Part shown: one piece after another, positions 1 to 6,442 of the stretch
How the letters are laid out: each line of letters opens with the position of its first letter
Numbering within the stretch: position 1 is the first letter of the stretch
Assembly (NCBI GenBank): GCA_039933775.1
Contig: JBDTNK010000070.1
Coordinates: 1-10,278 of the forward strand
Source: JBDTNK01 sp039933775
Lineage (GTDB): Bacteria; Chloroflexota; Limnocylindria; QHBO01
Reading direction: 5' to 3'
DNA length: 10,278 nucleotides
Notes under the pieces: generated by a model
The model's database searches: none
The model's input: the letters and a program-made list of their open reading frames with translations, nothing else
What the model was told of the DNA's origin: nothing
Program-made: the position numbers and the translations under genes

Positions 1-7
1 CCAACTA

Positions 8-535
8 GTGAGAGCCAATCCTCACCAACGAGAGGGAGCCACGGACGAAGGACAAGTTCGTGGTCAACCTTTCCGGATGGTCGTCTCTGGAATTGGTCTC
101 TTGAGTCTGCTTGTTGGGTGCAACGATCCCATCGTTGCGGATCCTCCTCACCTTCCGCTGCATGACAGGTCGGAAATGGCCGGAGTCCTACTTGCAGGTG
201 AGCTGACCAGGGAGGGCCCGTGCCTGTTTCTCGCAGGCGACAACGGCACTAGGTACGGTGTCGCGTGGCCCGCCGATCGAACCACATGGGACGTAGAAAC
301 CAATCGCATCGTGGTCGGCGACTCGGCTGCATCCCCTGGGGATCATGTTGAACTCGGCGCAGAACACGTAGATGTGCCAGACGCGGACTTGACTTTGCGC
401 CCCCTGGCGGAGTGTGTCGGGGAATCCTTCGTCTTTGCCGAAGGTTTCGCAACCGTCGGAGCCGACTTGGATCGCCCCGAGGTTCGTGGAGACCGATGGA
501 CTTGGGTTCAGGCCACGGCGATAGGCGCCCCCTGA
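8..535 (+). CDS. Putative lipoprotein of unknown function
   Basis: The reading frame encodes up to 175 aa from a GTG at 8. An in-frame ATG at 77 (Met24) is an attractive start because it is followed at once by a hydrophobic stretch ending in the lipobox L35-V36-G37-C38, so the product is probably exported and lipidated on Cys38. No stop lies upstream in frame inside the window, so a more upstream start is also possible. The mature part (about 137 aa) has two cysteines, C72 and C136, that could form a disulfide, and a beta-rich segment around 'GPCLFLAGDNG' and 'YGVAWPADR' that resembles small uncharacterised exported proteins. I do not recognise a named family. Base composition is lower in GC than the backbone, suggesting acquisition. 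The last 28 bases overlap the decayed IS3 transposase on the other strand, so the present C-terminus may be IS-derived rather than native. Confidence 0.55.
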   Translation: MRANPHQREGATDEGQVRGQPFRMVVSGIGLLSLLVGCNDPIVADPPHLPLHDRSEMAGVLLAGELTREGPCLFLAGDNGTRYGVAWPADRTTWDVETNRIVVGDSAASPGDHVELGAEHVDVPDADLTLRPLAECVGESFVFAEGFATVGADLDRPEVRGDRWTWVQATAIGAP

Positions 536-790
536 CGTTGCCAGTATGCGGCTTCGCACTCGACCGGCGGGACGTCGCCGCTGGCGGTTCCACCACGCCA
601 TCCATCTGGCCGTCGCCAGCTCGACCTTGCTCGACGGTGCGGCACGGCCCCTGGCGGTGGATGTGCTCGGTCTTGTAGAGGCCGTAGCCTGTCTCGGCCA
701 AGGCGTTGTCGCAGCTGCCGCCCTTGGAGCCGACTGAGGCCACCGCGCCGCCCTCGGCGAGGCGCTCGAGGAGCGAATGGACCCACGACG
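508..790 (-). pseudogene. IS3-family transposase (OrfB) 3' remnant, frameshifted
   Basis: Read on the minus strand, three frames together give the C-terminal end of an IS3-type DDE transposase. First comes 'ERLAEGGAVASVGSKGG' with 'DNALAET', whose Glu (codon 693-695) is the third catalytic acidic residue; the usual Lys follows seven residues later (codon 672-674). Then 'HRQGPCRTVEQ' runs to about 627. After one extra base near 626 the frame changes to 'VELATARWMAWWN'. A second indel near 583-588 restores a third frame giving 'SGDVPPVECEAAYWQRQ' and a TGA at 510-508. OrfB is usually about 280-300 aa, so roughly the first two thirds, including both catalytic Asp residues and all of OrfA, are missing. 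It is inactive. The upstream edge abuts the RHS fragment near 790; the downstream edge overlaps the end of the lipoprotein gene. The family is clear; the IS group is not determined. Confidence 0.85.
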
Positions 791-795
791 GGCTG

Positions 796-1360
796 GCGTC
801 GAGCCGCAAGAACGGCGCGACGACCACGACCTACACGCCCGATGCCGCCAACCAGGTGGTCGCCATCAACACGATCGCCGTCGGCTACGCCCGCAACGGC
901 AACCGCACCAGCCAGGGCTCCGACACGTTCAGCTACGACGCCGCCAACCAGTTCAGCGGCGGCAGCATCGGCGGCGGAGCGGAAAGCTTCGGCTACGACG
1001 GCCTCGGGCGACGCACCTTCCGCTCGCCGAACGGCCGTCGCACCGACGCCTGGTATGACCAGGCCGGGCTGAGCCTGGAGACCGGCGCCGCGCCGGGCAC
1101 CTACCTGCGTGATCCATCCGGGGTGGTGCTCTCCGCGTTCAGCAGCGGCGCCACGCGCTACTACGGCCGTAACCGGCTGGGCTCGATCACCGCCATGGTC
1201 GGCACCGGCAACGCCGTCGACAACCTGTACCGCTACGACCCGCCCGGCAATCGGAGCACCAACAGCGGCACCGCGCTCAACCCCTGGAAGTTCAGCGCCG
1301 AGTACCAGCGCACCAGCACTGGTCTCTACGACTTCGGGGCCCGCACCTACGACCCCGGCA
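796..1360 (+). pseudogene. RHS/YD-repeat protein fragment, truncated at both ends
   Basis: The frame encodes about 188 aa of RHS core: YD-type repeats ('TFSYDAANQF', 'FGYDGLGRRT', 'YRYDPPGN') followed by the conserved end of the core shell, 'NPWKFSAEYQ', 'TGLYDFGARTYDP'. In intact RHS proteins this shell encloses a C-terminal toxin, or is followed by a polymorphic tip, after a 'GRF...DP' motif. Here homology stops after 'YDPGRG' and the frame continues into sequence antisense to the next gene, so the tip is gone. No start codon with a credible ribosome site exists; the 5' side runs directly into the IS3 remnant. It is therefore an internal fragment of what was a large gene (RHS proteins are often over 1000 aa), not an expressed toxin. 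No immunity gene is seen next to it. Confidence 0.85.
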
Positions 1361-1366
1361 GAGGGC

Positions 1367-1810
1367 TCAGTAGTAGCCGGGGGGCGGCGGCAGCGGGTTC
1401 CCTTCGCCGTCGACGCGCTCGTCGAGCGGCAGGTTGTCGCGATGTTCGCGTCCCTGGGTCGGTCCGGGCATCGGCAGCGCCATCACCGACTCCGGCACCT
1501 CGTCGAGGCGCTGCTCGATGCCACGCAGGCCGAGCCGGCGCAGCGCCGGCGCGAATCGGTCCGCGAACGCCGGGTCGCGCAGAAGGCTGAAGGAAATCGA
1601 GGCGTGCGCGCGGTTCAGCAGATCAATCGCCAGCGCGGAGGATTCGACGTTAATGCTGTTCATCGGCAGCTGGCGCTCGAGCACGCCGAGCGCGCGGTTC
1701 GCTTCGCGCCGGGTGCGCTTGTCGAAGTGCGGTGTACGGTTCACGAGCAGCCGCGCGTTGTGCAGCGCGCTGGCGACGAGACTGTCGCGATCGACGCGGG
1801 CGGAGGTCAT
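1367..1810 (-). CDS. Conserved-looking 147-aa protein of unknown function
   Basis: The ATG at 1810-1808 gives a 147-aa, cysteine-free, charged protein. Residues 7-105 look largely helical, with basic stretches such as 'FDKRTRREANRAL' (29-41) and a hydrophobic helix at 'SSALAIDLLNRAH' (57-69). The last 35 residues are low-complexity and end in 'NPLPPPPGYY'. There is no signal peptide or membrane segment, so it is probably cytoplasmic. The codons end mostly in G or C, as in the neighbouring genes, whereas the opposite strand gives an Arg/Ser-rich shadow; this supports the gene as real. The same frame is open far upstream through the Nudix gene, but that extension is antisense. TAAGAT lies 7 nt before the ATG, which supports this start as a leaderless one. 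I do not recognise the family. Its ATG overlaps that of the divergent Nudix gene, hinting at a conserved pair. Confidence 0.7.
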   Translation of the reverse strand: MTSARVDRDSLVASALHNARLLVNRTPHFDKRTRREANRALGVLERQLPMNSINVESSALAIDLLNRAHASISFSLLRDPAFADRFAPALRRLGLRGIEQRLDEVPESVMALPMPGPTQGREHRDNLPLDERVDGEGNPLPPPPGYY

Positions 1811-2462
1811 GGAACGCATCTTACGCGGTGAGCCCGGCTGGCAGGAAGCGGTGCGCGACGCCCTGGCGCGAGCACCGCGACCGCTCGATGTGCCGCAAAA
1901 CGTTCGGGCGGCCGATGGTGCCACCAGCCTGGACCGATTCGACCGCTCGCGAATGCCGCCGGCTCGCGAGGCCAGCACCCTCCTGCTCCTGTATCCCGAT
2001 GCGCACGGTGAGCTGACCGTCCCCGTCACTGTTCGGCGTCCCGACCTGCGCGCCCATGCCGGCGAGGTCTCGCTGCCCGGCGGATCGGTGGATCCGGGTG
2101 ACGCGTCGCGCGAGGCCGCCGCGCTGCGCGAGGCGCACGAGGAGATCGGCGTGGCACCGGAGCTGGTGTCGATCCTGGGCGCCCTCGACGATATCTGGAT
2201 CCCGGTCTCGAACTTCGAGCTGCGACCCTTCGTGGGAGCGACCGATGCGCGACCGCGCATGGTGCCGCAGGATCGCGAGGTGGCCGCGATCGTGGAGCTG
2301 CCGCTGCGTCTGCTGCTCTCCGGCGAGATCGGCGGCGAGGAGGAGATCGAGGTGCGCGGCATGCGCCTGCGCGGCGCGGTGTACCGCCACGCCGGACAGC
2401 GGATCTGGGGTGCCACGCAGCGCACGCTGGCGATGCTCGTCGCAGCGCTCACCGCCGAATAG
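1809..2462 (+). CDS. Nudix hydrolase, CoA pyrophosphatase type (NudL/PCD1-like)
   Basis: The 217-aa product has the Nudix signature at about residues 91-115: 'PGGSVDPGDAS' followed by 'REAHEEIGV' (107-115), with E111 and E112 as likely metal ligands. Just upstream, residues 74-92 ('TVRRPDLRAHAGEVSLPGG') match the UPF0035 pattern typical of CoA pyrophosphatases, which cut CoA or acyl-CoA into 4'-phosphopantetheine (or its acyl form) and 3',5'-ADP. The length fits this subfamily (about 190-230 aa). The ATG at 1809 is the only plausible start in keeping with family length; GGAGG at 1802-1806 is only 2 nt away, too close for a normal ribosome site, and no TANNNT box is evident. The gene is divergent from the 147-aa gene and converges with inositol monophosphatase, the two stops being 6 bp apart with no obvious terminator between them. 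The substrate assignment is inferred from the motif. Confidence 0.9.
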   Translation: MERILRGEPGWQEAVRDALARAPRPLDVPQNVRAADGATSLDRFDRSRMPPAREASTLLLLYPDAHGELTVPVTVRRPDLRAHAGEVSLPGGSVDPGDASREAAALREAHEEIGVAPELVSILGALDDIWIPVSNFELRPFVGATDARPRMVPQDREVAAIVELPLRLLLSGEIGGEEEIEVRGMRLRGAVYRHAGQRIWGATQRTLAMLVAALTAE

Positions 2463-2468
2463 GGTCGC

Positions 2469-3302
2469 TCAGGGTCGGCGCGCCTGGAGCGTGGCTCCCT
2501 CGGCTGCCAGGAGAGTGAGCAGCTCCCCGTGGTGCGGCTGCGGGGCGGCGACGATGCTGACGTTCGGGCCGGTCTTCGCGTCGTCCCACCACGGCCCGCC
2601 CGCGATATCGGTCACGGTCGCCCCGGCCCGCTCCGCAATGAGGCCCGCGGCGGCGACGTCCCACGGCGAGATCCCGCCATTCTGGACGCAGGCGTCGAAG
2701 CGTCCGCTGGCCACGTACGCCAGGGCCAGCGCCGCGCTGCCCATGCGACGCGGAATCCGGATCCTGCGCGCGATGCGGCGTTCGCGACCGATCCCCCCGC
2801 GACCGATGACGGTGAGGCTCATCACGAAATCTGACAGCGCCTCCTTCTCGGAAGCGAGCGCGGGCTCACCGTCGAGCAGTGCGGGACCATCCCCGGTGGC
2901 GGTGTACAGGTCGTCGCGCATCGGGTCATAGACGACGCCGACGACCGGATGGCCATCGGCCACCAGGGCGATCGAGACGCAGAAGAACGGGATGCCGTTG
3001 GCGTAGTTCACGGTTCCGTCGAGCGGATCGAGCACCCAGCGACGCCGCGCCGCGGTGCCGTCGTAGCCCGTGCGCCGGTGGGCGCCCGACTCCTCGGCCA
3101 GGATGGCGTCGCCCGGGTACCGGGCTCGGATTGCGTCGAGCAGGAGCGCCTCGCTGCGGTAGTCGACATCGGTCACGACGTCGCGAGCGCTCTTGTAGTC
3201 GATGCGCTCGACGCGCTCGTAGCTCGTGCGCAGGACCTCGCCGGCGCGGTGGGCGAGGTCGGTGGCGAAGGCCAGCTCATCGGCCCAGCGGGAATCGGTC
3301 AT
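2469..3302 (-). CDS. Inositol monophosphatase family protein
   Basis: The 277-aa protein has the full lithium-sensitive phosphatase motif set: 'DVVTDVD' (41-47), 'ILAEESG' (67-73, with metal-binding E70), 'WVLDPLDGTVNYANG' (89-103, with metal ligands D92 and D95) and 'PWDVAAAGLIAERAGA' beginning at 213, with D215. The length is normal for the family (about 260-280 aa). Such enzymes hydrolyse myo-inositol-1-phosphate in inositol synthesis, but some family members act on histidinol phosphate, fructose-1,6-bisphosphate or 3'-phosphoadenosine phosphosulfate/phosphoadenosine phosphate; the sequence does not decide among them. The start is an ATG at 3302-3300, with TAGCAT 9 nt upstream. The gene lies 27 bp downstream of the YetF gene on the same strand and may be co-transcribed with it in addition to having its own promoter. 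Confidence 0.93.
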   Translation of the reverse strand: MTDSRWADELAFATDLAHRAGEVLRTSYERVERIDYKSARDVVTDVDYRSEALLLDAIRARYPGDAILAEESGAHRRTGYDGTAARRRWVLDPLDGTVNYANGIPFFCVSIALVADGHPVVGVVYDPMRDDLYTATGDGPALLDGEPALASEKEALSDFVMSLTVIGRGGIGRERRIARRIRIPRRMGSAALALAYVASGRFDACVQNGGISPWDVAAAGLIAERAGATVTDIAGGPWWDDAKTGPNVSIVAAPQPHHGELLTLLAAEGATLQARRP

Positions 3303-3311
3303 TCGCAGTCC

Positions 3312-3317
3312 ATGCTA
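3312..3317 (-). promoter_or_regulatory. Candidate -10 box (TAGCAT) for inositol monophosphatase
   Basis: TAGCAT on the minus strand lies 9 nt upstream of the ATG at 3302, inside the 27-bp gap after the YetF gene. Transcription starting about 7 nt downstream would leave at most a few bases of leader. No -35 element stands out. Confidence 0.45.
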
Positions 3318-3329
3318 GCCGTCCCGCGG

Positions 3330-3821
3330 TCAGGTGACAGGATCATCGTCATTCGCCGACGCATCCTCGTCCCCAGCGGCGGTGTCACGCTTGATGAAGC
3401 TGATTTTCCCGCGCGACTCGATGATGGCCCACGCCACATCGCTCATGCGACCGATGCCGGCCAACCGCATCTCCGACTCCAGCTCGGCCTGCGTCAGGCG
3501 ATCCCTGCGCATGTTGGCCATCAGCATCTCGCCGTCCCGAACGATCACCTGCGGCTGGCCATCGAAGAAGTTCTCCGCCCGCTTGGAGAGGTACGTGATC
3601 CACGAGAGCACGCTGGCCCAGAACGCGAATGTGCCGATCGCCAGGATCGACGCAGTGAGGCTGAAGTCGTTGTGCGTGACGCCCTGCTGGATCAGGTCAC
3701 CCATGACGATCAGCACGATCAGCTCGAACGGCGTCAGCTGTGCCAGCTCTCGCTTGCCCAGCAGCCGCACGAGCAGGTAGAGCGCGATGAAAATGACCGT
3801 CGCGCGAATGACGATGTCCAT
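3330..3821 (-). CDS. DUF421 / YetF-family membrane protein
   Basis: The 163-aa protein begins with a hydrophobic helix (about 3-21), then the family hallmark 'RLLGKRELAQLTPFELIVLI' (19-38) leading into a second helix, and a third at about 55-78. The soluble C-terminal part begins at 'GQPQVIVRDGEM' (88-99), contains 'LTQAELESEMRLAGI' and ends the conserved domain at 'VAWAIIESRGKISFIKR' (129-145), as in YetF/YdfS-like proteins; an acidic tail follows. The family sits in the cytoplasmic membrane with its C-terminal domain in the cytosol; its biochemical role is not well established. The ATG at 3821 agrees with the family N-terminus. The preceding gene stops 2 bp upstream (TAG at 3826-3824), so the two are almost certainly one operon. 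A longer reading frame to 4286 is an artefact. Confidence 0.9.
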   Translation of the reverse strand: MDIVIRATVIFIALYLLVRLLGKRELAQLTPFELIVLIVMGDLIQQGVTHNDFSLTASILAIGTFAFWASVLSWITYLSKRAENFFDGQPQVIVRDGEMLMANMRRDRLTQAELESEMRLAGIGRMSDVAWAIIESRGKISFIKRDTAAGDEDASANDDDPVT

Positions 3822-3823
3822 GG

Positions 3824-4387
3824 CTAGGGCAGCACCTCGATGGTCACCGGCACGGTCACCAGCTCCGCGTCGCCGTCGAGGATGCGGATCGTGCCGGCGT
3901 TCGGACCGAAAATATCGGGGTTGAGCTGCGCGTCCGCCTTCATCGCGAACGCCGTCCCCGACTCGAGCGGGCCGAAGTCGAAGCGATAGACCCCGTCCTC
4001 GCTCGCCTCGCTGGTCGCAGCCGGCAGCATGGTGTTGACCGTCATGTCCTCCCACAGCGCGATGGGGATCTCGACGATCAGCTGGCCGACGCGCTCGTCG
4101 GAGATGACGCGCAGCCGCATCTCGAGCAGCTCGCCGTTGCGGATGCGTTCGGGTGCGTGCCACGTCACGGTGGCGCCGTTTGCCGTCACCGTCAGAGTCG
4201 TCTCGTGCCCGGCGAAACCGAGCAGTGCGGCGAGCATCAGTGCGCTGAGTAGGACGAGCGGCACGACGCTCGTTGCGCGGCGCCAACCGGTCGCCGCGCG
4301 GCTGTGCTCGTCGGTGATGCCATCCGGGAGCGTCGATGGCGGGTTCGAAGCGGCGTCAGGAGCGTCGGGGGCGGTGGGCATTCGCAT
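3824..4387 (-). CDS. Membrane-anchored beta-rich protein of unknown function (YetF operon partner)
   Basis: The 187-aa protein has a Pro/Ala/Asp-rich cytoplasmic-looking N-terminus (1-37, ending in 'WRR'), one hydrophobic segment at about 39-60, and an extracytoplasmic domain of about 125 residues made of alternating beta-type stretches ('TTLTVTANGATVTWHAPERI', 'LLEMRLRVISDERVGQLIVE', 'GTIRILDGDAELVTVPVTIE'). The pattern resembles a small immunoglobulin-like sandwich, but I cannot name the family. The basic residues before the hydrophobic segment predict the C-terminus outside. The start could be Met1 (4387) or Met3 (4381); no Shine-Dalgarno is clear at either. It is the first gene of a pair with the YetF protein, 2 bp apart, which suggests a joint function at the membrane. 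The function is unknown. Confidence 0.75.
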   Translation of the reverse strand: MRMPTAPDAPDAASNPPSTLPDGITDEHSRAATGWRRATSVVPLVLLSALMLAALLGFAGHETTLTVTANGATVTWHAPERIRNGELLEMRLRVISDERVGQLIVEIPIALWEDMTVNTMLPAATSEASEDGVYRFDFGPLESGTAFAMKADAQLNPDIFGPNAGTIRILDGDAELVTVPVTIEVLP

Positions 4388-4457
4388 TCCGTGTGCGGGT
4401 TGCGTCCGCCATCCGCAAAAAGCGGGCCGAGGCGCATCGCGACGCCGCTGGCATCGC

Positions 4458-4463
4458 TACCCT
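4458..4463 (+). promoter_or_regulatory. Candidate -10 box (TACCCT) for the nucleoside phosphorylase gene
   Basis: TACCCT ends 7 nt before the ATG at 4471, the spacing expected for a leaderless mRNA. The complementary strand of the same 7 bases reads TAGGGT (4464-4459), so one AT-containing heptamer could serve both this gene and the divergent beta-protein/YetF operon; the latter would then have a leader of roughly 65-70 nt. No -35 element is evident. Confidence 0.4.
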
Positions 4464-4470
4464 ATCGCGC

Positions 4471-5199
4471 ATGCCACAGATCCATCTTCGCGCCGAGGAG
4501 GGCGACTACGCGCCGCTCGTCCTCCTGCCCGGCGACCCGAACCGCGCGCGCCGTATCTCCGAGCGTTTCGACGACGGAAGTGTGAGCCAGGTCAACGACC
4601 ACCGCGGCCTCTTCGGCTTCACCGGCACGTACCACGGCACGCCGGTCAGCGTGCAGACCAGCGGGATGGGCACGCCCAGCCTCGCGATCGTGGTCGAGGA
4701 GCTGCTGCGGCTGGGCGCCCAGCGCCTCATCCGGGTCGGCACCTGCGGCGGCATCGCGCCCGGACTGCGTACCGGCGACCTTGTCATCGCCACCGCCGCC
4801 TGCCCGGTGGACGGCACCACCGCGACATACCTCCACGGTGAGGCGTACGCGCCGGCGGCAGATTTCGAGCTGACCAGGGCGCTGGTAAATGCCGCGGCCG
4901 AGGCCGGCGTCGAGGCCAGGACCGGGCTCATCGCATCGGTCGACGTCTTCTACAACACCGATGCCGACTACGCCCAGCGCTGGCGCGAGCGGGGCGTGCT
5001 CGCCTTCGAGATGGAGGCGTCGGCGCTCTTCTTCCTCGCCGCCCGGGCTGGCGTGCAGGCCGCCTGCGCGCTGATCGTGTCGGACGTCCTGTCTGAGGAT
5101 GTGACGACCGAGGAGAGCTACCTGCCGCTCGAGGAGCTGGATCGCGCCATCGAGCGCATGATCGAGGTCGCACTCGAGGCCGGCACATCGGGAGCCTGA
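4471..5199 (+). CDS. Purine nucleoside phosphorylase / uridine phosphorylase family (DeoD-like)
   Basis: The 242-aa protein aligns end to end with hexameric NP-I enzymes, which cleave nucleosides with phosphate to a free base and (deoxy)ribose-1-phosphate. Visible motifs are 'LPGDPNRA' (19-26; R25 corresponds to the phosphate-binding Arg24 of E. coli DeoD), 'RGLFGFTGTY' (45-54; R45), 'GMGTPS' (65-70), 'IRVGTCGG' (87-94; R88), 'VDVFYNTD' (157-164), 'FEMEASALF' (179-187; E182 binds ribose in DeoD) and 'VSD' (203-205; D205 corresponds to catalytic Asp204). H5 matches His4, the residue donated across the dimer. These points favour purine nucleoside phosphorylase over uridine phosphorylase, although the residue after the catalytic Asp is Val rather than the His seen in E. 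coli DeoD. The start at 4471 matches the DeoD N-terminus, while the frame is open to 4336. It lies 53 bp upstream of hppD, which has its own promoter-like box. Confidence 0.92.
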   Translation: MPQIHLRAEEGDYAPLVLLPGDPNRARRISERFDDGSVSQVNDHRGLFGFTGTYHGTPVSVQTSGMGTPSLAIVVEELLRLGAQRLIRVGTCGGIAPGLRTGDLVIATAACPVDGTTATYLHGEAYAPAADFELTRALVNAAAEAGVEARTGLIASVDVFYNTDADYAQRWRERGVLAFEMEASALFFLAARAGVQAACALIVSDVLSEDVTTEESYLPLEELDRAIERMIEVALEAGTSGA

Positions 5200-5211
5200 A
5201 CAGGGTCGGTG

Positions 5212-5217
5212 TAAACT
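5212..5217 (+). promoter_or_regulatory. Candidate -10 box (TAAACT) for hppD
   Basis: TAAACT lies in the 53-bp gap between the phosphorylase stop and hppD, 35 nt before the ATG. A start about 7 nt downstream would give a leader near 28 nt that contains the Shine-Dalgarno sequence. No matching -35 hexamer is seen 17 bp upstream. Confidence 0.45.
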
Positions 5218-5241
5218 CAGGGTTCGCCCGAGCCACCCCGC

Positions 5242-5247
5242 AGGAGG
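5242..5247 (+). promoter_or_regulatory. Shine-Dalgarno (AGGAGG) of hppD
   Basis: A perfect AGGAGG lies 5 nt before the ATG at 5253 and fixes that start. It is the only strong, well-spaced ribosome site I see at any gene start in the window. Confidence 0.85.
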
Positions 5248-5252
5248 GACCG

Positions 5253-6419
5253 ATGACCGACGTCCTCAACCGCGGCGCCGCCAACCAGGCGGGCGCGCAC
5301 ATCAACCCCAACGCCGAGGCCGAGGCGCAGGACTTCCTGCCGCTCAAGGGCATCGACCACGTGGAGTTCTGGGTCGGCAACGCGAAGCAGGCGGCGCACT
5401 ACTACCGCGCGCTGTGGGGGTTCACCCCTGTCGCGTACGCGGGGCTCGAGACGGGCGTGCGGGATCGGTCCAGCTTCGTGATGGTCCAGAACGACATCCG
5501 CTTCGTCTTCACCGCGCCGCTCACCCCCGAGGGCGAGATCGCGGAACATGTCGCCCGGCACGGCGACGGAGTGCACGACATCGCCTTCGCGGTCGATGAC
5601 GTCGAGTCCGCCTGGCGCGAGACGACGACGCGCGGCGCGCGGTCGTATCTCGAGCCGACCGAGGTGCCCGGCAAGAAGGGCGTCCTGCGACGCAGCGCCG
5701 TGCACACCTACGGTGAGGTCGTCCACTCGTTCATCGACCGTTCCGACTACCAGGGCGCGTTCGCGCCGGGCTACCACAAGGTGCGCGACCCCGCGCCGGC
5801 GGCATCGGGCCAGAGCCTGCTCGAGGTCGACCACTGCGTCGGCAACGTCGAGCTGGGTGAGATGAACAAGTTCGTCGACTACTACCGCGACGTGATGGGC
5901 TTCAGCCAGCTCATCCACTACGACGACAAGGTCATCCACACCGAGTATTCGGCGCTCATGAGCAAGGTGATGCAGTCCGGCAACGGCCGCGTCAAGTTCC
6001 CGATCAACGAGCCAGCCAGCGGCAAGAAGAAGAGCCAGATCCAGGAGTTTTTGGACTGGTATCTCGACTCGGGCACGCAGCACATCGCGCTGCGCACCGA
6101 GGACATCGTCGGCACGGTGCGGACGCTTCGCGACCGTGGCATCGAGTTCCTTGGCATGCCGCACGAGTACTACGCGGCGCTGCCCGAGCGCGTCGGCGAT
6201 GTGGGAGTCCCGATGGACACCCTCGAGGAGCTGGGCATCGAGGCGGACCGCGACGAGGAGGGCTACCTGCTCCAGATCTTCACGCGACCGGTCCAGGATC
6301 GACCGACGTTCTTCTTCGAGATCATCGAGCGCCACGGGTCGCGTGGCTTCGGGGTCGGCAACTTCAAGGCGCTCTTCGAGGCGATCGAGCGCGAGCAGGC
6401 GCGGCGGGGCAACCTCTGA
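5253..6419 (+). CDS. hppD: 4-Hydroxyphenylpyruvate dioxygenase
   Basis: The 388-aa enzyme converts 4-hydroxyphenylpyruvate to homogentisate using Fe(II) and O2 in tyrosine and phenylalanine breakdown. It shows two vicinal-oxygen-chelate halves: the N-terminal one from 'IDHVEFWVGNAKQAAHYYR' (34-52) and the catalytic one from 'EVDHCVGNV'. The iron triad is H194 (in 'DHCVGN'), H277 (in 'GTQHIALRT') and E356 (in 'FFFEIIER'). The family-specific C-terminal gate helix 'GFGVGNFKALFEAIEREQ' is present, which distinguishes it from hydroxymandelate synthase, though that relative cannot be excluded by eye. The length is normal apart from about 30 extra N-terminal residues before the first domain. Start and ribosome site are clear. 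Neither homogentisate dioxygenase nor other tyrosine-catabolism genes are adjacent, so the rest of the pathway must be elsewhere. Confidence 0.96.
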   Translation: MTDVLNRGAANQAGAHINPNAEAEAQDFLPLKGIDHVEFWVGNAKQAAHYYRALWGFTPVAYAGLETGVRDRSSFVMVQNDIRFVFTAPLTPEGEIAEHVARHGDGVHDIAFAVDDVESAWRETTTRGARSYLEPTEVPGKKGVLRRSAVHTYGEVVHSFIDRSDYQGAFAPGYHKVRDPAPAASGQSLLEVDHCVGNVELGEMNKFVDYYRDVMGFSQLIHYDDKVIHTEYSALMSKVMQSGNGRVKFPINEPASGKKKSQIQEFLDWYLDSGTQHIALRTEDIVGTVRTLRDRGIEFLGMPHEYYAALPERVGDVGVPMDTLEELGIEADRDEEGYLLQIFTRPVQDRPTFFFEIIERHGSRGFGVGNFKALFEAIEREQARRGNL

Positions 6420-6442
6420 GCGTCCCGGTGGTCTCCAGGTCC

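Noticed and set aside
1353..1382. CCCCGGC/GCCGGGG inverted repeat as a terminator of the 147-aa gene
   Set aside because: It spans the stop codon, has a 16-nt loop, and half of it lies in proline codons, so chance in GC-rich sequence is likely.
706..1590. A 294-codon plus-strand frame treated as an intact RHS gene
   Set aside because: RHS similarity covers only about 796-1360. The N-terminal part is antisense to the IS3 remnant and the C-terminal part is antisense to the 147-aa gene.
1367..2452. A 361-codon minus-strand frame spanning the 147-aa gene and the Nudix gene
   Set aside because: Only the part from 1810 onward looks like protein. The upstream part is antisense to a clear Nudix domain and is Ser/Arg-rich, typical of a GC-rich shadow frame.
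3330..4286. A longer (318-codon) form of the YetF protein
   Set aside because: The extra N-terminus is low-complexity and lies out of frame over the upstream beta-protein gene. The family N-terminus matches the ATG at 3821.
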